Source: Oceanobacillus oncorhynchi
Lineage (GTDB): Bacteria > Bacillota > Bacilli > Bacillales > Amphibacillaceae
Length of the DNA: 64,000 nucleotides
Direction: 5' to 3'
Assembly: GCF_000821065.1 (NCBI RefSeq)
Contig: NZ_CDGG01000001.1
Location: forward strand, 3,782,001-3,846,000
In this document: piece by piece, positions 34,872-44,660 of the stretch
How the letters are laid out: every line of letters starts with the position of its first letter
Numbering within the stretch: the stretch's first letter is position 1
Notes under the pieces: generated by a model
Told to the model about the DNA's origin: nothing
The model's database searches: none
Seen by the model: only the letters and a program-made list of their open reading frames with translations
Translations under genes and position numbers: made by a program

Positions 34872-35046
34872 AATAAAACTTCACTCAGCGGGAGTTTTAC
34901 GGACGGTTCTCCGTGGTAAATAAGTATGCAAACAAATTAAATTCTGTGGACGCCTCTCAGCTTGCTTCTCCGTCAGACTCTGTGCTGTTGCATGCTTAGG
35001 GACAGGTTCTGTTATGAAAGATTTTTGAACACTGATTAGATGCTTA

Positions 35047-35080
35047 AAAAGTGCTGGGAAGAAAATAACTCAGCGCTTTT
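35047..35080 (+). terminator. Terminator of BCCT copy 1
   Basis: AAAAGTGCTG pairs with CAGCGCTTTT (one G-T pair) around a 14-base loop, ending in a T run. It closely resembles the terminator after copy 2. Confidence 0.75.
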
Positions 35081-35214
35081 TCTTGTACCGTTTTATTTTA
35101 TCCCGGGCTGTCCGCCTGAACAGAACCTGCAAACAACAGGCACCTTAAAAATGGTTTTCTTTTTTCATTGGACAGTTCATTTATTCTGTTGAAGGCGCAT
35201 TTTGATATAAAAAT

Positions 35215-35239
35215 GTTTTCTTTTATCTTATAGAGGTAT
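35215..35239 (+). promoter_or_regulatory. Possible sigma-B promoter upstream of BCCT copy 2
   Basis: GTTTTC (35215-35220), 13 bases, AGGTAT (35234-35239), compared with the sigma-B consensus GTTTAA and GGGTAT. Osmoprotectant genes in Bacillus are often sigma-B controlled. Weak, motif-only evidence. Confidence 0.25.
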
Positions 35240-35442
35240 ATAGATATAAGGGGATATCCTGAAACAAGAAGCTTAATAAAATTTAAAATCCATTCTTACC
35301 GCTGTACAATAAGGCTTTCGCTTTATTTTTATCCAGATTGCAGTTGATTTTATGATGGTTCCTTGTTAGGATATGAAAGTCTATAAAATACAAAATTCAA
35401 ATTTGTATTTAGGATTGTTTTAAATACGGGAAGGAGCAAATT

Positions 35443-37065
35443 ATGAGTAAAAACTCATCAAAAAGAAAAATGTCTAACGTTTTTCTTTACGCCTCTATTG
35501 TTATTGGCATTTTAGTAATACTTGGAGCAGTTTTTCCAGAAGGATTTGGAAACATTGCAGGTAATTTATCAGATTGGATTACAGAATATTTTGGCTGGTA
35601 TTACATGATTCTTACAACCATCCTCGTTTTCTTCTGTATTTTTCTTATTTTCAGTCCAATCGGAACGTTAAAGTTAGGAAAACCAAAAGATAAACCAGAA
35701 TTCAATACCGTTTCTTGGCTTGCTATGTTATTTAGTGCCGGGATGGGAATTGGGTTAGTGTTCTATGGTGCGTCTGAGCCTGTTTCGCATTATCTTGCTC
35801 CGCCAACAGCGGATCCAGAGACGAACGAAGCGATGCTTGAATCGATGCGCTCTACTTTCTTACACTATGGCTTCCATGCATGGGCTATATATGGTGTTGT
35901 AGCATTGGCACTCGCATATTCTCAATTTAGAAGAGGGGAAGTTGGACTTTTATCCAAAGCATTACGCCCGATATTCCACGATCGCGTTGATGGACCATTG
36001 GGCACCGTGGTAGACGTTCTTGCAGTTTTTGCAACCGTAATCGGTGTTGCCGTCTCACTTGGTGTAGGTGCTTTGCAGATTAATGGCGGTTTAAACTACT
36101 TAATCGGTATACCTAATAACATATTCGTACAAGCAATTATTATAGCTGTGGTAACAGTGCTGTTCTTAATCAGCGCTTGGAGCGGTTTAAGCAAAGGAAT
36201 CCAATATTTAAGTAATGCAAACATGGTATTGGCCGGAATTTTATTTCTAATCATATTAATTGTCGGACCGACTATTTTAATCTTGAATATTATGACCTCC
36301 GGCACTGGCGGCTATCTGCAAAATTTCGTATATAATGCTTTAGATGTCGCACCGCTGAATCAGCAAAAAAGTGATTGGATGTCCGACTGGACGATTTACT
36401 ATTGGGGCTGGTGGATGAGCTGGAGCCCGTTTGTGGGAATCTTCATTGCACGTGTTTCCAAGGGTCGTACAGTACGTGAATTTATTCTTGCTGTATTGCT
36501 GGTTCCTACAGTAATAGGTATTATATGGTTCAGCGTATTTGGAGTCACTGGCATCTCTATCGGTCAAAGTACTCCACATATATTTGATATGCCGCCCGAA
36601 ACACAATTGTTTGGAATTTTCAACGAACTTCCAATGGGCGTGATACTATCAATTATTGCGATTCTGCTTGTATCCATATTCTTTATAACCTCTGCCGACT
36701 CGGCAACTTTCGTTTTAGGAATGCAAACCTCCTTCGGGTCTCTGACACCGCCTGGAAGAGTGAAAATTGTTTGGGGAGTTTCCTTATCAGCTATTGCATT
36801 TATTCTTTTATTAGCGGGAGGAGAAACTGGTCTTGACGCATTACAATCAGCTGCGATAACAGCTGCTCTGCCATTTAGTATTGTAGTCATATTGCTGGTT
36901 ATATCCTTCTTCAAAATTGCTAATGAAGAAAGAAAATTCCTGGGGCTAACGATTACACCGAACAAACAGCGGGTGAAAACTTATCTGGAAACATCGCCAG
37001 AGGAATATGAGAAAAAATTAGAAACGTACAGAGAAAAGCAAAAAGACGATACAAAAGGTATATAA
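35443..37065 (+). CDS. BCCT-family betaine/choline transporter (OpuD-like), copy 2
   Basis: A second 540-residue BCCT carrier in the same order of helices and motifs as copy 1 (FSAGMGIGLVFYGASEP, YYWGWWMSWSPFVGIFIARV). Substitutions are scattered, mostly conservative, and the two genes differ widely at third codon positions, so the duplication is not recent. The leader (TTTTAAATACGGGAAGGAG) and terminator also resemble those of copy 1. The pair may differ in affinity, substrate or control. Confidence 0.9.
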   Translation: MSKNSSKRKMSNVFLYASIVIGILVILGAVFPEGFGNIAGNLSDWITEYFGWYYMILTTILVFFCIFLIFSPIGTLKLGKPKDKPEFNTVSWLAMLFSAGMGIGLVFYGASEPVSHYLAPPTADPETNEAMLESMRSTFLHYGFHAWAIYGVVALALAYSQFRRGEVGLLSKALRPIFHDRVDGPLGTVVDVLAVFATVIGVAVSLGVGALQINGGLNYLIGIPNNIFVQAIIIAVVTVLFLISAWSGLSKGIQYLSNANMVLAGILFLIILIVGPTILILNIMTSGTGGYLQNFVYNALDVAPLNQQKSDWMSDWTIYYWGWWMSWSPFVGIFIARVSKGRTVREFILAVLLVPTVIGIIWFSVFGVTGISIGQSTPHIFDMPPETQLFGIFNELPMGVILSIIAILLVSIFFITSADSATFVLGMQTSFGSLTPPGRVKIVWGVSLSAIAFILLLAGGETGLDALQSAAITAALPFSIVVILLVISFFKIANEERKFLGLTITPNKQRVKTYLETSPEEYEKKLETYREKQKDDTKGI

Positions 37066-37070
37066 GCAAG

Positions 37071-37106
37071 AAAAAAGTGCTGGGCGTAATCACTCAGCAC
37101 TTTTTT
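37071..37106 (+). terminator. Terminator of BCCT copy 2
   Basis: AAAAAAGTGCTG pairs perfectly with CAGCACTTTTTT around a 12-base loop, six bases after the stop. Confidence 0.88.
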
Positions 37107-37216
37107 CTTTTGTTCTCCTATATTCTGTTTGCAAATTGTTACCTATCTTTTATTTTAAAATATTATATTATCGCTGTTATCACTTCTAAACTTCAAATAG
37201 GGACAGGACTTTTAAC

Positions 37217-38071
37217 TTATAAGATATCATAAACAGAATATGATCCCAAAATTGTAACCTGGCATCCTAATGCTTCCAGTTCAGCCTTTACACCGGGAAG
37301 AAGAACGTCATCATAGGCTTGATTCACATCAATAATAAAGAAATAATTGCCTAATCCTGTTTTCGTAGGCCTGGACTCAATCTTAGATAAATTCAATTTA
37401 CGCCACGCAAAGGCAGAAAGAATTTGATGCAGTGCTCCTGCCTGGTCACTTGGCAGCGTAATTAAAAGCGTTGTTTTATCACCCTTGGCTTCGCTTTTGA
37501 TTTTAACCTTCTCCGGCTGGTGAGAAAGGACCAGGAATCGGGTATGGTTATTTGGATAATCATGAATATTTTCTTTCATTATTTCCAAGCCATACTCTGA
37601 AGCTGCTGCCCGATTTCCGATAGCTGCAATGGGCTGATCAGAATTGCTTACGATTTCAGCCGCTTTCCCCGTTGAGGAAGTAAAAGCAATTTTGGCATTA
37701 TGTAAATTCTGGTGCAAATATTGATGGCACTGAGCAATAGCATGACTATGCGAATGTACCTCTTCTATATCGGATTCTTTTTGAACTATATCACTGCGCA
37801 CCAATAAATGCTGTTGAATCGGGACAACGATTTCTCCCACTACAGGGATTCGCACTTGATGAATCAAATAATCCACCGTCAATTGTACAGTTCCTTCAAT
37901 AGCGTTTTCTAACGGAACAACTCCAATATCAATTTCTCCTTTATCTACGGCATCGATACATTCTGGGATTGTTTTAAAAGCTTCTTTATGTTCTCCGTTA
38001 AACGTTGCATCTACTGCTAATTTTGTAAATGTTCCTTTGGGGCCTAAATAACCAATACTCGTCAACTTCAT
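37217..38071 (-). CDS. pheA: Prephenate dehydratase
   Basis: Makes phenylpyruvate in phenylalanine synthesis. A 284-residue monofunctional enzyme: substrate domain starting GYLGPKGTFTKLAV, the catalytic NHTRFLVL motif near 175, and a C-terminal ACT domain with the phenylalanine-binding ESRPTKTGLGNYFFIID. Downstream of obg, as in B. subtilis, but the small ACT gene pheB normally between them is absent. Confidence 0.94.
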   Translation of the reverse strand: MKLTSIGYLGPKGTFTKLAVDATFNGEHKEAFKTIPECIDAVDKGEIDIGVVPLENAIEGTVQLTVDYLIHQVRIPVVGEIVVPIQQHLLVRSDIVQKESDIEEVHSHSHAIAQCHQYLHQNLHNAKIAFTSSTGKAAEIVSNSDQPIAAIGNRAAASEYGLEIMKENIHDYPNNHTRFLVLSHQPEKVKIKSEAKGDKTTLLITLPSDQAGALHQILSAFAWRKLNLSKIESRPTKTGLGNYFFIIDVNQAYDDVLLPGVKAELEALGCQVTILGSYSVYDIL

Positions 38072-38121
38072 TTCCTCCTAAATAGAAAAATGCAAAGCAC
38101 CTGTTAAACAACGCCGAAACT

Positions 38122-38208
38122 TGAGCCCCTGTTCATTTAGAGCGGTTTAACTTTGATCTGTCCGCACCTGCAGGCTTGCAGGCTGCTAAGTTTTTCCGCC
38201 GGGGCTCA
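38122..38208. repeat. G+C-rich inverted repeat in the obg-pheA gap
   Basis: TGAGCCCC (38122-38129) pairs with GGGGCTCA (38201-38208), with a smaller inner palindrome (CCTGCAGG). Part of it (GCTAAGTTTTTCCGCCGGGGC) loosely resembles the complement of the motif at 5939-5980. It could attenuate or terminate transcription between obg and pheA. Confidence 0.4.
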
Positions 38209-38253
38209 TGTGTTATTTCTTCGTTTTTGGCGCTTGGAACTGAAAATTAAAAT

Positions 38254-39534
38254 CTATTCAATAAAATCAAATTCATAATCTAACAGCCGAACCGTATCAC
38301 CGTCTTGTGCTCCGCGCTCACGAAGCGCTTTATCTACACCCATTCCTCTTAATTGGCGTGAAAAACGCTGAACAGCTTCATCATGTTGGAAATCAGTCAT
38401 TTTAAATAATGTTTCGATTCGATGTCCATAGAGTACGTATGCACCATCCGGATCTCTTGTGATATGGAAAGGATCCTCTTCCTTCTGGTAACGATAAACA
38501 ACCGTTTCATCCGCCTGCTCTATCTCTGGCTCATATTTTGGAATCTCTTCCAGCTTATCTGCCACTGCAAATAATAAATCTCTCAGACCATCCTTGGTAA
38601 CAGCTGAAATTTTATATATCAGAACTTCTTCCCCAAGGTTTTCTTTGAACCCTGCTAAATTCTCTTCTGAACCCGGCATGTCCATTTTATTGGCAGCGAT
38701 GATTTGCGGTCTTGTTAAAAGCTTCTTATCATACGCCGCCAGCTCTTCATTAATCTTAATATAGTCTTCATAAGGGTCGCGTCCTTCTGTCCCTGCCATA
38801 TCAATCACATGAACAATAACTCTTGTACGCTCCACATGGCGCAGGAATTGATGGCCCAATCCAACCCCCTGGGAGGCGCCCTCTATTAAACCGGGTAAAT
38901 CGGCCATCACAAAGCTGCGCTGGTCTCCTGTGTCCACAACACCCAGATTTGGAGCAATCGTTGTAAAATGATAAGCAGCAACCTTTGGCTTAGCCGCACT
39001 GACGACAGACAATAATGTAGACTTTCCAACACTTGGAAAACCGACCAATCCCACATCAGCAATCAGCTTCAGCTCTACTTTAATATTACGCTCCTGCCCC
39101 GGTTCACCGTTTTCTGCCATATCGGGAGCTGGATTACGCGGACTGGCAAACCTTGTGTTACCTCTTCCTCCCCGTCCGCCTTTTGCGATAACAGCCTCTT
39201 GCTCGTGAGTTGTTAAATCGGCTATTACTTCTTCTGTATCTTCATCGATTACAGTTGTTCCGGGTGGTACTGGAATCACATAAGCAGCAGCATTTTTACC
39301 GTGCTGGGTTTTACTCATTCCGTTTTCACCGCGTTTACCTTTAAAATGACGATTGTAGCGAAAATCCATTAATGTATTTAAACCTTCATCTACCTTAAAG
39401 ACGATATCCGCTCCATTACCGCCATCTCCACCTGCGGGGCCGCCTTTTGGAACATATTTCTCCCTGCGGTATGCAACAAGTCCATTACCGCCGTCTCCGG
39501 CTTTCACATAGACACTTACCTGATCAACAAACAT
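38254..39534 (-). CDS. obg: GTPase Obg
   Basis: Essential ribosome-associated GTPase, 426 residues. The glycine-rich Obg domain ([20 protein letters not shown]) leads into G1 [10 protein letters not shown]3 [10 protein letters not shown] and G4 NKMD, then the OCT C-terminal domain. It acts in 50S assembly and, in Bacillus, in stress and sporulation control. Its start is 3 bp from the spo0B stop. Confidence 0.96.
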   Translation of the reverse strand: MFVDQVSVYVKAGDGGNGLVAYRREKYVPKGGPAGGDGGNGADIVFKVDEGLNTLMDFRYNRHFKGKRGENGMSKTQHGKNAAAYVIPVPPGTTVIDEDTEEVIADLTTHEQEAVIAKGGRGGRGNTRFASPRNPAPDMAENGEPGQERNIKVELKLIADVGLVGFPSVGKSTLLSVVSAAKPKVAAYHFTTIAPNLGVVDTGDQRSFVMADLPGLIEGASQGVGLGHQFLRHVERTRVIVHVIDMAGTEGRDPYEDYIKINEELAAYDKKLLTRPQIIAANKMDMPGSEENLAGFKENLGEEVLIYKISAVTKDGLRDLLFAVADKLEEIPKYEPEIEQADETVVYRYQKEEDPFHITRDPDGAYVLYGHRIETLFKMTDFQHDEAVQRFSRQLRGMGVDKALRERGAQDGDTVRLLDYEFDFIE

Positions 39535-39536
39535 GG

Positions 39537-40070
39537 CTATTCACCTCTTTCTTCCTTTGCTATTTTCCAATTAAAGCTTGTTTGTTCTTTTTCATTCGTC
39601 ATAGAAATCCCATATTGTTTTTCTACGTTATTCATATTTATTTTCTCAAGTACGACATCATTTATGTTCATCCCGATTTCCCAATGGGTTTCTTTTTCTT
39701 TCATATGGAGAAAGAGTTCGTGCACATGGAACGCTTCTGCAGCATCTGATAAAACAGCTAATAATGCTTCACAAGCAGAGAGAAGCTTTTGCCCGTCAAT
39801 GGATTTTTCCATTGATTCCAGCAAATCTATACGATAGGTTAATGCAAAAGAAGGGTAGTTATCCTGAAACCGCAATACCCAGATCATAAATGCATCAGCA
39901 TTCAACCGCATCAGTTTTCGTTCCTCTTCATAAAACTTGATTACATCATCTAAATTCTTTTTTGCTTTATCTGCTTTTCCCATACTCAAATAACCGGAAA
40001 CAATTTGTAATCGGTTCATTAGATCATGTCGATACTTCTGGATTAAACCAACTGTCTCCTTTTCGTCCAT
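39537..40070 (-). CDS. spo0B: Sporulation initiation phosphotransferase Spo0B
   Basis: Relays phosphate from Spo0F to Spo0A. A 177-residue protein with the phosphorylated histidine as His15 in [19 protein letters not shown], in a helix typical of the Spo0B dimerisation hairpin; the rest is the degenerate kinase-like domain. Position before obg matches B. subtilis. An IS element lies just upstream, but a promoter remains between them. Confidence 0.9.
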   Translation of the reverse strand: MDEKETVGLIQKYRHDLMNRLQIVSGYLSMGKADKAKKNLDDVIKFYEEERKLMRLNADAFMIWVLRFQDNYPSFALTYRIDLLESMEKSIDGQKLLSACEALLAVLSDAAEAFHVHELFLHMKEKETHWEIGMNINDVVLEKINMNNVEKQYGISMTNEKEQTSFNWKIAKEERGE

Positions 40071-40091
40071 TCCTTCACCTCATTAAAATTG

Positions 40092-40100
40092 AGTATAGCA
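40092..40100 (-). promoter_or_regulatory. Extended -10 promoter of spo0B-obg
   Basis: The minus strand reads TGCTATACT, an extended -10 (TGnTATAAT type), about 20 bases before the spo0B start region, with a weak TTGATT -35. It lies between the IS and spo0B, so it would survive the insertion. Confidence 0.5.
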
Positions 40101-40123
40101 GAAATCAGAGGAAATCAAAAGTC

Positions 40124-40131
40124 GTAAACAG
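40124..40131. repeat. Left target-site duplication of the ISL3 element
   Basis: GTAAACAG abuts the left end of the IS and is repeated exactly at 41512-41519. Eight bases is the usual ISL3 duplication length. Confidence 0.85.
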
Positions 40132-41511
40132 GGTTCTATGTCAAATGTGGTGGTGGAATATCATTCCTCCACCTCTTTATTTATAAGCTTGCTTTAACAC
40201 AAGCTTTACCTCTTGTTGCCATAGAATTTTCTTTCTCATTCGATCAAACTGTTTAATTCCATAAGATAATCTTTTTAATACTTTAATCGTATTATTAACG
40301 CCTTCTATGTAGCCATTATTAAAAGGATACATAAAAGAATGCAGAATTTCTTGTTGCCATCTTTTAAATGTACGTGCGACACGATGAAATCCTTCTAATC
40401 TGGATGCATTCAACTTTTCCAGACATGCTTCTAATCCCGCTGTGGCATTGTGCGCATCACTTTCCTTAAACCACGTATCCAGTTCATGCTTTAAATCATA
40501 GGCTTCCTTTAAACGGAGATCTATCTTTAATAATTCCTGGACTTTCTTCTTCTGATCATCCGAACAGGTTGTCCATGATTTCCACAGAAGTTTTTTGGAG
40601 CGTTTCATTCGAATTCGATCTTTCTTGGGCAATTGCTTTTGAACTTCACGGCGGACCTCATCCAAAGCCCAGTAGGCCTGACGCATAAAGTGAAAACGGT
40701 CAGCGATAATCAATGGGTTTCCCAGCGCTTTTCGAATCGCTTGTTTAAACGCTTGAGATAAATCCATTACTACCATTTCCACTTTACCTGTATCGCAGGA
40801 ATTTAAGTACGCTTCAATGGTCTCCACTTTTCGATCTGGCAAGATATCGATAATTCTTCGGTTCTCCACATCGACCACATTCAATTGAAACCTCTCTCCA
40901 TCTGCGTCGCCTTTAAACTCATCGATCGCAATGACTCGCGGTAACACTTTGCTGGTGGGCAGTTCCTTCTGATCAAACCACCGTAACACACGATTCACTG
41001 TTACTCCCGTTACCAGCGCCGCTGTACGAAAGGAACTTACAGCGGCATGCATCATCGCTGCCGTTTGCACACTCGCCGTACACCGTTGATACCGATGGAT
41101 CATTTGGAGACGCTCATAAAATGTGTGGTGACACGACATACAAATATAACGTCTCTTTCGCAGAGATATATGAACTTCTTTTGTCGTTAACACTGGTCCT
41201 TGGATGCTTTGCCAGCGGTAACTGTGTATCCGTTTCGTTCTTTTCCCGCAACAAGGACATTTCTGCATACGCTGTTTCGTGAATAATTCCGCAATCAAAT
41301 AACTTTCTTCTTCTCTGATATCCCACACATCTACATGTGTATCTTTAATTCCTAATAACTCTGTGATAAAATGATGTTGCACTCTTTTCCTCTCCCATTC
41401 CTTTTGTCTCGACAACTCAAGGTTATCAGAGAGAGGAAAAGGAGTGTATTTTTTTGCCTCCGTTCCATCTGGCGATGGAACGGAGGACACCACCACATTC
41501 AGTATAGAGCC
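40132..41511. mobile_element. ISL3-family insertion sequence, complete
   Basis: A 1380-bp element bounded by imperfect 25-bp inverted repeats. Left end GGTTCTATGTCAAATGTGG; right end, on the other strand, GGCTCTATACTGAATGTGG; about 20 of 25 positions agree. It carries one intact transposase gene and is flanked by an exact 8-bp direct repeat. It sits between rpmA and spo0B, a gap undisturbed in B. subtilis. Intact ends, repeat and reading frame suggest recent arrival and possible activity. Confidence 0.92.
40177..41382 (-). CDS. ISL3-family transposase
   Basis: A 401-residue DDE transposase. An N-terminal zinc-binding motif (CPCCGKRTKRIHSYRW) and a second Cys pair (YICMSCHHTFYE) precede the catalytic core with VIAIDEFKGDADGERF, VVMDLSQAF and the C-terminal YIEGVNNTIKVLKR, where the last Glu is expected. 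I use the GTG at 41382, preceded by GAGAGG; the frame is open for 38 further codons, which read through the IS end region. It lies wholly inside the IS. Confidence 0.9.
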   Translation of the reverse strand: MQHHFITELLGIKDTHVDVWDIREEESYLIAELFTKQRMQKCPCCGKRTKRIHSYRWQSIQGPVLTTKEVHISLRKRRYICMSCHHTFYERLQMIHRYQRCTASVQTAAMMHAAVSSFRTAALVTGVTVNRVLRWFDQKELPTSKVLPRVIAIDEFKGDADGERFQLNVVDVENRRIIDILPDRKVETIEAYLNSCDTGKVEMVVMDLSQAFKQAIRKALGNPLIIADRFHFMRQAYWALDEVRREVQKQLPKKDRIRMKRSKKLLWKSWTTCSDDQKKKVQELLKIDLRLKEAYDLKHELDTWFKESDAHNATAGLEACLEKLNASRLEGFHRVARTFKRWQQEILHSFMYPFNNGYIEGVNNTIKVLKRLSYGIKQFDRMRKKILWQQEVKLVLKQAYK

Positions 41512-41519
41512 GTAAACAG
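41512..41519. repeat. Right target-site duplication of the ISL3 element
   Basis: GTAAACAG, identical to 40124-40131. Confidence 0.85.
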
Positions 41520-41550
41520 CAGAATCCGGCTATACTTTAGAAATCAAAGA

Positions 41551-41579
41551 AGGCTGCCGAGAGATTATCTCGACAGCCT
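41551..41579 (-). terminator. Terminator after rpmA
   Basis: AGGCTGCCGAGA pairs with TCTCGACAGCCT (one mismatch) between rpmA and the IS. The T-rich stretch after it on the minus strand is short. Confidence 0.6.
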
Positions 41580-41616
41580 GTCTTGTTCGTTTCTTAACTA
41601 TACTGTTATCCGAGCA

Positions 41617-42251
<635 letters not shown>

Positions 42252-42267
42252 TATGAACAACAGATCC

Positions 42268-42576
42268 TTATAAGCTGATTTTATCGATTACAAGTTTCGT
42301 ATATGGTTGACGATGACCTTGTTTACGATGATAGTTCTTTTTAGGCTTGAACTTCACAACGTCAATTTTCTTTTGACGGCCATGTTTTTCAACCTTAGCT
42401 GTTACAGATGCGCCATCCACATATGGAGCACCAACCTTCACATCGTCTCCGCCGACGAATAGGACTTTCTCAAAAGTCACCGTGTCATTCACTTCACCAG
42501 TAACTTTCTCTACATAAATTTCTTGTCCCTCAGTTACTTTAACTTGCTTACCACCAGTTTCAATAATTGCGTACAT
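42268..42576 (-). CDS. rplU: 50S ribosomal protein L21
   Basis: A 102-residue L21 starting [18 protein letters not shown] and ending in [20 protein letters not shown]. First gene of rplU-prp-rpmA, with a strong GAGGAGGTG site and a structured leader upstream. Confidence 0.97.
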   Translation of the reverse strand: MYAIIETGGKQVKVTEGQEIYVEKVTGEVNDTVTFEKVLFVGGDDVKVGAPYVDGASVTAKVEKHGRQKKIDVVKFKPKKNYHRKQGHRQPYTKLVIDKISL

Positions 42577-42579
42577 TTA

Positions 42580-42685
42580 TATGCACCTCCTCTTTAAACT
42601 CAGACTCGCCATTCAGGTACTGCAGACAGCAGTTTTAAAACCTGTTCTGCGCGGTTGTAGCACGGGTGCTACTTTGCATAACAGA
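42580..42685 (-). ncRNA. L21 leader RNA of rplU
   Basis: The transcribed leader contains a hairpin GTAGCACCCGTGCTAC, an arm CTGCTGTCTGCAG and the segment ACCTGAATGGCGAGTCTGAG just before the ribosome binding site. This matches the L21 leader known in Bacillales, thought to let L21 repress its own operon. Family membership is from memory; no covariance search was run. Confidence 0.7.
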
Positions 42686-42688
42686 TAA

Positions 42689-42718
42689 ATCTTATCATTT
42701 TACAGGTTTCATTGTCAA
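42689..42718 (-). promoter_or_regulatory. Sigma-A promoter of rplU operon
   Basis: On the minus strand, perfect TTGACA (42713-42718), 18 bases, TAAGAT (42689-42694), directly before the L21 leader. Confidence 0.7.
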
Positions 42719-42965
42719 CCTTTTTTAAAAAATACCTTTATATTCGTCCATTTAGACGGAGTGTCTTTCAAATTATATAAAATAATGCATCCTTCTGCAA
42801 GAACCTTACCTTTAATTACACTGCGATATATCCGTTGATAAAGGGATAAATATCAATCATCTTCAGCCTGCACAGTCTGTCATTTATCTTTCTTCCATTT
42901 ACTCATATATACAGCTTGTTCCACATATAATGAATCACACCACGCTATAAAGGATTGTGAGATGT

Positions 42966-43754
42966 ATGGATAAAAACTTAAAAAGAATTCGCAAAGCCAT
43001 TGAAATGCGTCAAAAAGCAAAAGGATTAAATCGAACAAATCGGAGCCAGCAAGAAGATTATCTGCAAAGTAACGCGTTACCGGAAATGGAAGAGTCTCAC
43101 GGTTTTTATCCTTCTATATCCGCCAGCCATACAAATTCAGCAAGTCCTGAGAACAATTCCCGTATTACCAGTATTGCTGTGAAGGCTCTTTTGTCCGTTT
43201 CACTGTTTCTGGGGACCGCATTCGTTACAGAAATAGACAGGCCATTTATGCAACAGCCTAAAGAGTGGCTTACTTCCACTTTAACGAATCAATTTCCTTT
43301 TGCAAAAGTAAATGCATGGTATTCTGATGCATTTGGTGCTCCCCTGTCATTCAGGCCGAGTACAGTTTCAGAAGAAGTAACCAACGATGCAGGGTATCTT
43401 CCAGTCAACGGCATCATTTCAGAGCATTTCCATGAAAATGGGCAAGGCATCTATATTGAACCGGAGGGAGAAGAAAATGTAGCAGCTGTCCAAGAAGGTA
43501 TTGTTGTGTTTGCCGGCAACGACCGTTCCACAGAAAAAACAGTCAAGATTCAGCATGCAGATGGAACCACGACACAATATGGCTTTTTAGATTCCATCGA
43601 GGTTCATTTATATCAGCATATTGCCAATGGGCAAGTTCTGGGAACCTCAGGAATGGAAATGGAAAGCGAAAGTTCATCTGTTTTTTTCGCAATTGAGCAA
43701 GAAAACCAATATATTGATCCTGAGCAGGTGATTCTGGTTGATCAACAGCCTTAA
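42966..43754 (+). CDS. spoIVFA: Stage IV sporulation protein FA
   Basis: Anchor and inhibitor of the SpoIVFB protease in the forespore membrane. A 262-residue protein with a basic N-terminus, one membrane helix (around 70-90: ITSIAVKALLSVSLFLGTAF) and a C-terminal LytM/M23-like fold (GIVVFAGNDRSTEKTVKIQH) that appears to lack zinc ligands. Start at the ATG at 42966, 11 bases after AAAGGA, rather than the GTG at 42957. It overlaps spoIVFB by 17 bp. Confidence 0.88.
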   Translation: MDKNLKRIRKAIEMRQKAKGLNRTNRSQQEDYLQSNALPEMEESHGFYPSISASHTNSASPENNSRITSIAVKALLSVSLFLGTAFVTEIDRPFMQQPKEWLTSTLTNQFPFAKVNAWYSDAFGAPLSFRPSTVSEEVTNDAGYLPVNGIISEHFHENGQGIYIEPEGEENVAAVQEGIVVFAGNDRSTEKTVKIQHADGTTTQYGFLDSIEVHLYQHIANGQVLGTSGMEMESESSSVFFAIEQENQYIDPEQVILVDQQP

Positions 43755-44604
43755 AAATTCCGTACAGCTTATTCATCTACATCCGATTCTTTGGATATTC
43801 TTTGTCATTTCCTTTTTAACAGGTTCTTTTACTGAACTTGCTATTATATTCAGCCTTGTTTTTCTTCACGAATTAGGGCACTATATTGCTGCTTCTTCCT
43901 TTAAATGGCGAATTTCCGCTATTATTCTTTGGGCTTTCGGCGGCGTCATGAAGACAGATGAACACGGGACTCGCCCCGTCCGTGAAGAAGTAATTGTTAT
44001 ACTGGCAGGTCCGATGGTACAAGTTTTCATATTTGGCTTCCTTTATAGCGCATTTTCCTTTGGAATGATACCAGACTATTACTACGGATTAATTCTTTAT
44101 TATAATACAATCATCCTCTTATTTAACTTGCTGCCTATTTGGCCGCTGGATGGCGGAAAACTTGTTTTCTTAGCTTTAACTACTTTCTTAACCTTTAAAA
44201 AGGCGTATTATGTAACTATCATCAGCTCTTTAGTAATTTGTGCCCTGATTATTCTCGCTCAGCTTCTTTTCTTTCCATTTACACTGAGCAGTTTTCTTAT
44301 TTGGCTCTTTTTAATACATGAAAATCGAAAAGAATGGAAATATCGCTTTTATGTATTTATCCGTTTCCTTTTAAAGAGATATGAGAGCGGACATTTTGTA
44401 CGTGCTATCCAACCGATTTATGCCTCTCCTCAAGATAGCTTTTTGGATGTATTAGCCCGGTTTCATCGTGAAAAAAAACATACTATTTATATTGAATACC
44501 CTGATAGAGAACGCATTTCTGTGGAGGATAATGAATGCTTGGATTTCTATTTTAATGAGAGACCTTATCGAAAAACGATTGGAGAAGCTTTTACTGGCTA
44601 CTGA
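43738..44604 (+). CDS. spoIVFB: Stage IV sporulation protein FB, intramembrane metalloprotease
   Basis: Site-2 protease that releases pro-sigma-K in the mother cell. A 288-residue multi-pass protein. Zinc ligands His44 and His48 with catalytic Glu45 lie in FLHELGHYIA, and the third ligand Asp138 is in PIWPLDGGK. A C-terminal CBS-like cytoplasmic part follows. The start is a TTG inside the end of spoIVFA, with AGGTGA upstream. Confidence 0.93.
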   Translation: MINSLKNSVQLIHLHPILWIFFVISFLTGSFTELAIIFSLVFLHELGHYIAASSFKWRISAIILWAFGGVMKTDEHGTRPVREEVIVILAGPMVQVFIFGFLYSAFSFGMIPDYYYGLILYYNTIILLFNLLPIWPLDGGKLVFLALTTFLTFKKAYYVTIISSLVICALIILAQLLFFPFTLSSFLIWLFLIHENRKEWKYRFYVFIRFLLKRYESGHFVRAIQPIYASPQDSFLDVLARFHREKKHTIYIEYPDRERISVEDNECLDFYFNERPYRKTIGEAFTGY

Positions 44605-44653
44605 ATAAATAAAACATCCGCCACGGTACTTCCGCAGCGGATGTTTTATTTAT
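44604..44653. terminator. Bidirectional terminator, spoIVFB and minD
   Basis: AATAAATAAAACATCCGC pairs with GCGGATGTTTTATTTAT between convergent genes, with A/T runs on both sides. Confidence 0.88.
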
Positions 44654-44660
44654 AAGATTA

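Larger units (their letters stand above)
34872..35442. other. Intergenic region between the two BCCT genes
   Basis: A 571-base stretch without a gene. It contains a terminator-like stem (35047-35080), an inverted pair ACAGGTTCTGTT and AACAGAACCTG about 100 bases apart (near 35013 and 35116), and a possible sigma-B promoter (35215-35239). The part between the first BCCT stop and the terminator is absent after the second BCCT gene, so it looks like later inserted sequence. Confidence 0.5.
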
